The translations under genes and the position numbers were made by a program. Positions 1-5,342 of a DNA stretch of 11,213 bases are shown here, one piece after another. Below the pieces are notes generated by a model, which did no database searches, had not been told where the DNA came from, and saw nothing but the letters and a program-made list of their open reading frames with translations. Each line of letters starts with the position of its first letter. Within the stretch, counting starts at the first letter, position 1. The stretch lies in assembly GCA_025463105.1 (NCBI GenBank), contig JAOAPW010000191.1, positions 1-11,213 on the forward strand, in the 5' to 3' direction. The stretch is from Candidatus Acidiferrum typicum. GTDB lineage: Bacteria; Acidobacteriota; Terriglobia; Acidiferrales; UBA7541.

Positions 1-73
1 GCCCGGACCGCGCCTCGACCCACTCTCCGTTAATGAAATTTTTGTGAAACTTGGGAACGGCGACTGTTGCCAT
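1..73 (-). CDS. Aldehyde dehydrogenase family protein, N-terminal fragment
   Basis: Only the first 24 codons lie in the window; the gene continues past the left edge. Translation from the ATG at 73 gives MATVAVPKFHKNF followed by INGEWVEARSG. The INGEWV-x-A-x-SG block is the characteristic N-terminal strand of the NAD(P)-dependent aldehyde dehydrogenase superfamily, so the product probably oxidises an aldehyde to a carboxylic acid in the cytoplasm. The catalytic Cys and Glu lie outside the window, so the substrate cannot be named. The start is well supported: an AGGAGG Shine-Dalgarno sits at 78-83, four bases upstream, and a good sigma-70-like promoter lies at 154-182. The family call is an inference from 24 residues, but the motif is distinctive. 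Confidence 0.8.
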   Translation of the reverse strand, partial: MATVAVPKFHKNFINGEWVEARSG

Positions 74-153
74 ATTTCCTCCTGAAGGTCTGCTGACGGG
101 AGGTCCGTTGCACGAGCCGGAAGAACGCGGACAGAATTTCCGCGCGAAATTTG

Positions 154-182
154 AATGTAACAGAGGCACCGGAAGGCGTCAA
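154..182 (-). promoter_or_regulatory. Sigma-70-like promoter for the aldehyde dehydrogenase gene
   Basis: Reading the minus strand, a -35 hexamer TTGACG (177-182) is followed after exactly 17 bases by TACATT (154-159), each 5/6 to consensus. Transcription would start near 147, giving a leader of about 75 nt before the ATG at 73. It lies downstream of the zinc-ribbon gene stop, so the dehydrogenase probably has its own promoter. Predicted from sequence only. Confidence 0.55.
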
Positions 183-207
183 ACAGCGCGGTCCGCAATC
201 ACAGTGG

Positions 208-528
208 TTAATTTGAGGGGCCGTTTATTTTGAGCTGGACTTCTGGTTGTGGGCGGGGCTTCTGCCGGAGCCGCAGCTTGGGGTGGAAACTTTCCCAAAG
301 GACAAGAATCATGGTGACGGCTGAATAAGAAAAAGCAAGGACTTCGAATGCGCGACGCTGCTGGGCGACCACAAACAGGGGCGCCATCAGAGGGGCCATT
401 AAAAACGAGCGCGGCGCTTTCATTTCCAGTCTCGCCTTACATTGAGGGCATGTGAGATGCGTCCAGGCGTCGAGATTAAAGAAAAATGGAGTCTGAATGT
501 CGTGAGCGCAAGCAGGACACGTTGCCAT
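208..528 (-). CDS. Small zinc-ribbon membrane protein, function unknown
   Basis: This 106-residue protein has an N-terminal zinc ribbon with two CPxC knuckles (C4/C7 and C27/C30). Two hydrophobic stretches follow, at about 42-55 and 61-78, interrupted by QQRR, and then a basic, proline-rich tail. This is the layout of a small membrane-anchored zinc-ribbon protein. Such proteins are widespread and mostly uncharacterised, and no specific function can be assigned. The ATG at 528 is supported by a perfect AAGGAG Shine-Dalgarno (536-541) seven bases upstream. It lies 140 nt downstream of the peptidoglycan-binding gene on the same strand, so read-through is possible. The Cys pattern and strong ribosome binding site argue that it is a real gene. 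Confidence 0.75.
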   Translation of the reverse strand: MATCPACAHDIQTPFFFNLDAWTHLTCPQCKARLEMKAPRSFLMAPLMAPLFVVAQQRRAFEVLAFSYSAVTMILVLWESFHPKLRLRQKPRPQPEVQLKINGPSN

Positions 529-668
529 TGATCAACTCCTTCAAGGCCCTTTAGCTTACAGTGCCGTGGGTGTTGCCTCATGTCAATGGAACGGCGCGCT
601 TAGGAAGCACTCTCGCAAGGATAGCGTGACACCGGCAGGGACGCGCTCGTTGTACAAGTGCGCTAAGT

Positions 669-1103
669 CTAATGGGCGGAAGTCGCAGATGGAGTAGCGG
701 ATGAAGCCGTAGGAGTGGGCGCGCCTTTACCGGCGGTATCTGATCCCAATCCGAGTTTGTTCAGGGTCCCGGCGTCAATTTTTCCGGTGGGATTGAGTCC
801 GTGATTTTCCTGGAATTTCCTCATGGCATCGGTTGTTGCGTCGTCCCACTTCCCTGTTGGCTCCGAGTTAAGGGCGCCTTCCCGGTTCAATGCGGTCTGG
901 ATCTCCCGGATACGATCAGGTGTGGGGGCCATCTGGCCTTTGACTTTAGCGGCCTTTTTCTTGCTTTTGCTTTTTGAGGAAATGTTTTTTTTCTTCTTTG
1001 CGGACGGCTGCGCTGCTGCCGAGGCCCAGGCAGTGGACACAACAGGGGCCGCGCTCACGAGGAGCACGGCCCCGAGGATAGAGAGCCACGTTTTGTTCGT
1101 CAT
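669..1103 (-). CDS. Secreted peptidoglycan-binding-domain protein
   Basis: This 144-residue protein begins with a Sec-type signal peptide: K4, a hydrophobic core at about 6-22, and likely cleavage near AWASA at 25-29. Next comes a very basic linker (11 Lys between 36 and 55). A single PG_binding_1-like helical domain spans about 63-118, with the family hallmarks IQTALN, a TGKWDDAT turn, a MRKFQENHGL helix and a TGKIDAGTLNKLGL ending. The tail is rich in Ala, Ser, Thr and Pro. No catalytic domain is attached, so it probably only binds cell wall in the periplasm. The gene starts 26 nt after the htrA stop and probably shares its transcript. The Shine-Dalgarno is weak (GAAGAA). The lysine linker could contact anionic wall polymer or nucleic acid; that is inference. 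Confidence 0.8.
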   Translation of the reverse strand: MTNKTWLSILGAVLLVSAAPVVSTAWASAAAQPSAKKKKNISSKSKSKKKAAKVKGQMAPTPDRIREIQTALNREGALNSEPTGKWDDATTDAMRKFQENHGLNPTGKIDAGTLNKLGLGSDTAGKGAPTPTASSATPSATSAH

Positions 1104-1129
1104 AGATTCTTCAAGTTAAGCCCGTGCCG

Positions 1130-2734
1130 TTATTTTTCCGGAGCCGGAACCACACCGGCGAGGAAAACCGTATCAAACTGGTCTCCGCCCGTGCGCCGCC
1201 GGATTTTGAACAGGACGTCTTGTCCGGGTTTCAGCCCGGCAACGACGCGCTTGTACTCTGAAACAGACGAAACAACGCTGTGGTTGACTTCGGTGATGAC
1301 GTCGCCGCGGACGAAACCGATGTCCTCGGCGAAACTTGCCGGATCAACCTCAGTAACCAGTACGCCTTTCATGTCCTCGAATCCGGCGCGGCGTGCGCGA
1401 TCGGTTCCGAGATCTTCGACACGCAACCCGAATTCAACCGGGGTCGGCCCGTTTTCGTTATTGCCGCCATTCGCTGTGCGGTCCGGGAAAATCTTGGTGC
1501 GATCCGCGACCGTCAGGCTGGCTTCATGCTCTTTCTTATCGCGAACGTACGTAACACGGATGCTCCCACCAACCGCTGTGGAGGCGATCGGATTTACCAG
1601 GTCGCTTCCTGTATGGACAGGTTTGCCGTTCACGCTGGTTATGACGTCGCCCGATTGCAATCCGGCTTTTTCCGCCGGACTGCCTGACTCGACTCGCTGC
1701 AGCACAATTCCGTAGGGCGCGCCCAGTTCCTTCAGAACGATCGGATTGCTTCCCTGAGTTTCCGTGAAGCTGACGCCAATTGAGCCGCGCGTAACTTTCC
1801 CGTTGGCGATGAGCTGGTTATAAACACCGATCGCCGTATTCGAGGGAAGCGCAAAGCCCACGCCTTCATTTCCGTGGCCTCCCGTAATGATCGCCGTATT
1901 AATGCCGACAACTTGCCCGGACATATTCACCAGCGGTCCGCCGGAATTTCCCGGATTGATTGCGGCATCGGTCTGCAGGAATCTTTGGAATTGCTGGCCT
2001 ACATTGCCGCGATCCTTGGCGCTGATAATTCCGGCCGTAACACTGCCCTGCAGGAACCCGAATGGATTACCGATCGCGAGGGCCCAATCGCCCACTTGGA
2101 CGGCATCGGAATTGCCCAATTTAGCAGCAGGAAGATCATGCCCTACTTCGATCTTGATAACGGCGAGGTCTGTCTCTTCATCCGTGCCGATTACTTTCGC
2201 CGTGTAAGGAGTTTGCTCGCCATTCAGAGTCACCTGAACCTTGGTAGCCTGGTCCACTACGTGATTGTTCGTGAGGATGTATCCCTTCTTGTCGACAATC
2301 ACGCCCGAACCCAAGCTGCGTTCTGCCGTGGGTCCCTGGTCGGGAAAATCGAAGAAGCGATTAAAAAAATCCTGAAACGGCTGTTGGTCCTGATCGTCTC
2401 CAGGACCTTGGGGGCCTTGAGGCATTTGGCCGCGGCCGCGAGGTACGGCCTTTCCAGGACCACGGCGCTCGATAACCTGGGTCGTCGAAATATTCACCAC
2501 GGCGGGCTGAACTTTTGTCACGATGGAAGCGAAAGCACTCGATAGTTGCACCGGATCCGGAATCACCAGCGGTGTGGCGTCAGTGCCCGCCGCCGCAGGA
2601 TGCGATGCGCCCACGCGCCCGGAGGCCACGGTGCCGATGACGATGCCGATGGCCAATGTCACTGTTAGCAGAAGGGTCGCCAGAATCTTACGATTGCGCG
2701 CCCAGGCAGCAATTTCGCTTAGCTGCATGCCCAT
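1130..2734 (-). CDS. htrA: DegP/HtrA-family periplasmic serine endoprotease (Do-like)
   Basis: The 534-residue protein is an envelope quality-control protease of the S1C (DegP/DegQ/DegS) type. An N-terminal membrane segment (about 17-37) serves as signal or anchor. A Gln/Pro/Gly-rich low-complexity stretch (about 95-120) precedes the trypsin-like domain, in the position of the DegP LA-loop. The catalytic triad is visible: H158 in TNNHVV, D189 in ETDLAVI and S264 in GNSGGPL. Two PDZ domains follow, at about 319-415 and 432-528. Family knowledge predicts degradation of misfolded periplasmic proteins, with PDZ domains regulating oligomerisation or substrate choice. I chose the ATG at 2734 because GGAGGAG (2743-2749) lies eight bases upstream; an in-frame ATG at 2755 has no such site and would place the Shine-Dalgarno inside the gene. 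The peptidoglycan-binding gene follows after 26 nt. Confidence 0.93.
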   Translation of the reverse strand: MGMQLSEIAAWARNRKILATLLLTVTLAIGIVIGTVASGRVGASHPAAAGTDATPLVIPDPVQLSSAFASIVTKVQPAVVNISTTQVIERRGPGKAVPRGRGQMPQGPQGPGDDQDQQPFQDFFNRFFDFPDQGPTAERSLGSGVIVDKKGYILTNNHVVDQATKVQVTLNGEQTPYTAKVIGTDEETDLAVIKIEVGHDLPAAKLGNSDAVQVGDWALAIGNPFGFLQGSVTAGIISAKDRGNVGQQFQRFLQTDAAINPGNSGGPLVNMSGQVVGINTAIITGGHGNEGVGFALPSNTAIGVYNQLIANGKVTRGSIGVSFTETQGSNPIVLKELGAPYGIVLQRVESGSPAEKAGLQSGDVITSVNGKPVHTGSDLVNPIASTAVGGSIRVTYVRDKKEHEASLTVADRTKIFPDRTANGGNNENGPTPVEFGLRVEDLGTDRARRAGFEDMKGVLVTEVDPASFAEDIGFVRGDVITEVNHSVVSSVSEYKRVVAGLKPGQDVLFKIRRRTGGDQFDTVFLAGVVPAPEK

Positions 2735-2742
2735 GTTATTCA

Positions 2743-2749
2743 CTCCTCC
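2743..2749 (-). promoter_or_regulatory. Strong Shine-Dalgarno of htrA that fixes its start
   Basis: The plus-strand CTCCTCC reads GGAGGAG on the minus strand and ends eight bases before the ATG at 2734. This spacing favours 2734 over the upstream in-frame ATG at 2755 and over the ATG at 2728. Confidence 0.8.
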
Positions 2750-2762
2750 GTCCACATCGTAC

Positions 2763-2789
2763 GGGTGCGGGCTCTACTTGGAGCCTGCC
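2763..2789. repeat. Hairpin repeat, copy 1 (htrA leader)
   Basis: This 27-base unit matches copy 3 (4416-4442) at 25 of 27 positions. It contains an inverted repeat: GCGGGCTC at 2767-2774, a 6-base loop, and GAGCCTGC at 2781-2788. The stem is eight pairs with one G-T position, which is a G-U wobble in plus-strand RNA but a C-A mismatch in minus-strand RNA. It sits between the htrA ribosome binding site and its predicted promoter. Confidence 0.75.
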
Positions 2790-2798
2790 CAGAAATTC

Positions 2799-2825
2799 AG
2801 TTGCGGGCTCTTCCTGGAGCCTACC
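2799..2825. repeat. Hairpin repeat, copy 2 (tandem with copy 1)
   Basis: GCGGGCTC (2803-2810), a 6-base loop and GAGCCTAC (2817-2824) repeat copy 1 with a 36-base period. A similar CCCAGAA tail follows both copies (2788-2794 and 2825-2831). The stem has one mismatch and one wobble, so this is the most decayed copy. Tandem arrangement with a shared tail suggests local duplication. Confidence 0.65.
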
Positions 2826-2849
2826 CCAGAACTCGACGAAACTCGTTTG

Positions 2850-2860
2850 TGATTATAGCA
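2850..2860 (-). promoter_or_regulatory. Extended -10 promoter for htrA
   Basis: The minus strand reads TGCTATAAT: a perfect TATAAT hexamer (2852-2857) preceded by the TGn extension of extended -10 promoters. No convincing -35 hexamer is found 16-18 bases upstream, which is tolerable for this promoter class. Transcription would begin near 2845, giving an htrA leader of about 110 nt that contains both tandem hairpin repeats. Confidence 0.5.
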
Positions 2861-2974
2861 CCGTCCGGCGATCGTGCATGCCTTTGACGTGCGGTGATGA
2901 TTCTATTGAGCCACCTTAGCGCAGAGGGGCAAGTTGCGAAATTTCCCCACCCTGCTAGACTAGGATGCATAAAA

Positions 2975-4396
2975 ATGAATCCACGAACAATGTATCGCAA
3001 GATTTGGGATGCTCACGTCGTCCATGAGGCGCCGGGAGAACCTTCGCTCATCTATATTGACCGCCACCTGGTTCATGAGGGCACTTCCCCGCAGGCATTT
3101 ACGGGCCTGAAGGAAGCCGGCCGGAAAGTAAGGCGGCCTGACCTGGCGTTCGCCGTCATGGATCATTCTGTCCCCACGAAGAATCGCAATTTGCCTATCC
3201 TTGATGAAGCCGCGATGGGGCAATTTTCGGCGCTCGAGCGCAATTGCCGCGGGGCAGGTATCACACTTTTCGACATGTTCAGCCACAATCAGGGGATCGT
3301 GCACGTAATCGGTCCTGAGCTGGGCATCACGCAACCTGGGCAGACGATTGTGTGCGGCGATAGCCACACTTCGACCCACGGCGCGTTCGGCACGTTGGCG
3401 TTCGGCATCGGCACAAGCGAAGTTGAGCATGTGCTCGCGACCCAATGTTTGTCGCAATACGCCTCAAAGACGATGCACATCGTCGTGAACGGGAAGCGCA
3501 CCAAGGGCGTTTCGGCGAAAGACATCATTCTCGCCATCATCGGAAAAATTGGCATCGCGGGCGGCACCAGCCGCGTTGTGGAATATTCCGGCGAGGCCAT
3601 TCGCGCGCTGTCGATGGACGGCCGCATGACCGTCTGCAATATGTCCATTGAAGGCGGCGCTCGCGCCGGAATGATCGCGCCGGACCACACGACATTCGCC
3701 TACATGGAAGGCCGCCCCTACGTGCCCCGCGGGAAAGCGTTTCAGGAAGCCGTCGAGCGATGGAAAGCGCTGGCCACCGATCCCGGAGCGAAATTCGATG
3801 CCACGGTTACTCTCGATGCATCGAAAATTTCACCGCAGGTGACTTGGGGAACGAATCCCGGAATGGTTACTGGCGTAACTGACCGCGTCCCCGATCCCGC
3901 ATCGTTCCACGAAGCCGACGATCAAAAAGCGGCCGCTCGCGCACTCGAATACATGGGACTCAAGGCCGGGACTCTCGTGGTCGATATTCCCGTGGACCGT
4001 GTATTCATCGGATCGTGCACCAATTCGCGTTTGAACGATCTGCGCGCAGCCGCCCGCGTGGTTGCCGGCAAACACGTCTCCAAGACTCTCAAGGAAGCGC
4101 TTGTCGTTCCGGGTTCGATGAGCATCAAGGCCAAGGCAGAAGCCGAAGGCCTGGATAAGATCTTCCGTGATGCCGGATTTGAATGGCGCGATGCGGGATG
4201 CAGCATGTGCATTGCGATGAACCCCGACGTGCTGCCTCCCGGTGAGCGAGCCGCCAGCACCTCGAACCGGAACTTTGAAGGCCGGCAAGGCAAAGATAGC
4301 CGCACGCATCTGGTGAGTCCCATCATGGCGGCGGCCGCTGCGATCGCCGGGCATTTCGTGGACGTTCGCGATTGGAACGTGGACGCAACGGAGTAG
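2975..4396 (+). CDS. leuC: 3-isopropylmalate dehydratase large subunit
   Basis: The 473-residue product is close to E. coli LeuC (466). With LeuD it isomerises 2-isopropylmalate to 3-isopropylmalate in cytoplasmic leucine biosynthesis. It begins with the typical MYRKIWDAHVV block and carries the aconitase-family motifs DHSVPT, CGDSHTSTHGAFG and EGGARAGMIAPD. The three ligands of the 4Fe-4S cluster are present: C348 in FIGSCTNSR, and C409 and C412 in CSMCIAMNPD. The sequence fits a dedicated bacterial LeuC rather than aconitase, and the adjacent leuD confirms the pathway. I chose the ATG at 2975 because AGGA (2962-2965) lies nine bases upstream and the protein then begins as the family does; the in-frame ATG at 2894 would add 27 non-conserved residues. 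No clear promoter was found. LeuA and LeuB are not in the window. Confidence 0.96.
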   Translation: MNPRTMYRKIWDAHVVHEAPGEPSLIYIDRHLVHEGTSPQAFTGLKEAGRKVRRPDLAFAVMDHSVPTKNRNLPILDEAAMGQFSALERNCRGAGITLFDMFSHNQGIVHVIGPELGITQPGQTIVCGDSHTSTHGAFGTLAFGIGTSEVEHVLATQCLSQYASKTMHIVVNGKRTKGVSAKDIILAIIGKIGIAGGTSRVVEYSGEAIRALSMDGRMTVCNMSIEGGARAGMIAPDHTTFAYMEGRPYVPRGKAFQEAVERWKALATDPGAKFDATVTLDASKISPQVTWGTNPGMVTGVTDRVPDPASFHEADDQKAAARALEYMGLKAGTLVVDIPVDRVFIGSCTNSRLNDLRAAARVVAGKHVSKTLKEALVVPGSMSIKAKAEAEGLDKIFRDAGFEWRDAGCSMCIAMNPDVLPPGERAASTSNRNFEGRQGKDSRTHLVSPIMAAAAAIAGHFVDVRDWNVDATE

Positions 4397-4415
4397 CGAG
4401 AGCGGGTCAGAGAGC

Positions 4416-4442
4416 GGGTGCGGGCTCTGCTTGGAGCCCGCC
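4416..4442. repeat. Hairpin repeat, copy 3 (against the leuD ribosome binding site)
   Basis: This is the best-preserved copy: GCGGGCTC (4420-4427), a 6-base loop and GAGCCCGC (4434-4441) form a perfect 8-bp, seven-GC stem. It lies in the 56-nt leuC-leuD gap and ends directly before the leuD Shine-Dalgarno (GGAG at 4443-4446). No T-run follows, so it is not a typical intrinsic terminator. It matches copy 1 at 25 of 27 bases. Confidence 0.8.
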
Positions 4443-4452
4443 GGAGAGAATA

Positions 4453-5094
4453 ATGCAACCCTTTTCAAAACATACTGGATTGGTTCTGCCGCTCGATCGT
4501 ATCAACGTTGATACCGATCAGATGGTGCCGAAACAGTTCCTGAAACTGCAGACTAAGCAGGGCTTCGGACGAGTGTTGTTTTATGACTGGCGTTATCTTC
4601 CCGGCGAAAAGCCGAATCCCGACTTCATTCTCAATCAGCCGCGATATAAGGGAGCCTCGGTGATGTTGGCTCGCGCGAACTTTGGTTGCGGTTCAAGCCG
4701 GGAGCACGCTCCGTGGGCCGTTGCCGACTACGGTTTCCGCGTCCTGATTGCTCCGAGCTACGCCGATATTTTCTACAACAATTGCTTCAAAAACGGGATC
4801 TTGCCGGTCACGCTTCCCGACGAAAAGGTCGAGGACCTTTTCAAGCGCGCCGAAAAAGAACCAGGCTACTCACTCACGGCGGACCTACCCAACCAGACAA
4901 TCAGTGATGCACACGGTCTGAATTTAAAATTTGAAATCGACAATTTCAGAAAGCACGTGCTGCTGGAAGGTCTCGACGATATCGGCTTGACTCTCAAACA
5001 CGAGGCTGCTATTACCGCGTTCGAACAAGCTAGACATCCCGGTGCCACGATGTACGAACCTGTGGACGCGAAGTATTCCCCCAACCAGCAATAG
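4453..5094 (+). CDS. leuD: 3-isopropylmalate dehydratase small subunit
   Basis: The 213-residue protein (E. coli LeuD is 201) is the swivelling subunit that completes the LeuC active site for 2- to 3-isopropylmalate isomerisation. Family hallmarks are visible: the early NVDTDQMVPKQFLK block, the FGCGSSREHAPWA substrate-recognition loop and the YADIFYNNCFKNGILP motif. The start at 4453 is set by GGAGAG (4443-4448) and by the family-typical MQPFSKHTGLVLPL beginning. An in-frame ATG at 4372 would overlap leuC and translate the hairpin repeat, so I rejected it. The gene is 56 nt downstream of leuC on the same strand and surely co-transcribed. The hairpin lying against its ribosome binding site may tune the LeuD-to-LeuC ratio (inference). 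Confidence 0.95.
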   Translation: MQPFSKHTGLVLPLDRINVDTDQMVPKQFLKLQTKQGFGRVLFYDWRYLPGEKPNPDFILNQPRYKGASVMLARANFGCGSSREHAPWAVADYGFRVLIAPSYADIFYNNCFKNGILPVTLPDEKVEDLFKRAEKEPGYSLTADLPNQTISDAHGLNLKFEIDNFRKHVLLEGLDDIGLTLKHEAAITAFEQARHPGATMYEPVDAKYSPNQQ

Positions 5095-5299
5095 GTCGCA
5101 ATCCGCGACTGCTTTCCGAAATTCCAGGCGGTATCCCATTCAGGGCCGTTTCTCCCCTTTTGGGACACATCCTATCGAAATCCTGCCCGATGCCCACTTA
5201 ATAGAATGGAAATCCCTGTGGGATGACGACTTTACGGGAATGCGTTTCCCACGGGTTGGCCGCAAGTTTGCATTGAATTTGGGAAACCAAACCCATTCA

Positions 5300-5305
5300 T
5301 AAAAT
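5300..5305 (+). promoter_or_regulatory. Possible -10 box for the hybrid kinase gene
   Basis: TAAAAT is 5/6 to the sigma-70 -10 consensus. It would place the transcription start near 5312, leaving a short leader that includes the Shine-Dalgarno. The only upstream match is TTGGGA with a 15-base spacer, which is weak. Confidence 0.3.
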
Positions 5306-5329
5306 CGAGACTTCTCGGTAGCGGCTGCT

Positions 5330-5335
5330 GGAGGA
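5330..5335 (+). promoter_or_regulatory. Ribosome binding site of the hybrid kinase gene
   Basis: GGAGGA ends seven bases before the ATG at 5343. This is near-ideal spacing and supports that start. Confidence 0.8.
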
Positions 5336-5342
5336 TCCACGA

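Larger units (their letters stand above)
5095..5342 (+). other. Intergenic region between leuD and the hybrid kinase gene
   Basis: These 248 bases hold no convincing gene. Several small inverted repeats built on TCCC/GGGA are present: ATCCC-TGT-GGGAT (5212-5224) and GGGAA-TGCGT-TTCCC (5236-5250). None has a T-run, so no classical terminator for the leu genes is seen. A weak promoter and a strong ribosome binding site for the kinase lie at its right end. Confidence 0.4.

Noticed and set aside
51..233. Plus-strand 60-codon frame at the left edge
   Set aside because: It overlaps the aldehyde dehydrogenase start, its promoter and the end of the zinc-ribbon gene, and has no motif or ribosome binding site.
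581..586. Perfect TTGACA (-35-like) on the minus strand upstream of the zinc-ribbon gene
   Set aside because: No acceptable -10 hexamer at 16-18 bases; the best (TGTAAG) needs a 20-base spacer.
642..668. Imperfect palindrome around TTGTACAA after the peptidoglycan-binding gene, considered as a terminator
   Set aside because: The stem has a mismatch and a bulge, the loop would be too small, and no T-run follows on the minus strand.
1874..2545. Long plus-strand open frame opposite htrA (223 codons)
   Set aside because: It is antisense to conserved HtrA catalytic sequence and encodes no recognisable motif; it is a shadow of the real gene.
2735..2755. Upstream ATG of htrA at 2755
   Set aside because: It would bury the strong GGAGGAG Shine-Dalgarno inside the coding sequence; the ATG at 2734 has ideal spacing.
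2894..2974. N-terminal extension of leuC, including a leucine-rich start (MILLSHL) that might suggest an attenuator leader peptide
   Set aside because: It is in frame with leuC with no stop between, so it cannot be a separate leader peptide. It has no family conservation, and AGGA at 2962-2965 supports the ATG at 2975.
4372..4452. Longer leuD start overlapping the end of leuC
   Set aside because: It would translate the hairpin repeat and add 27 non-conserved residues; GGAGAG supports the ATG at 4453.
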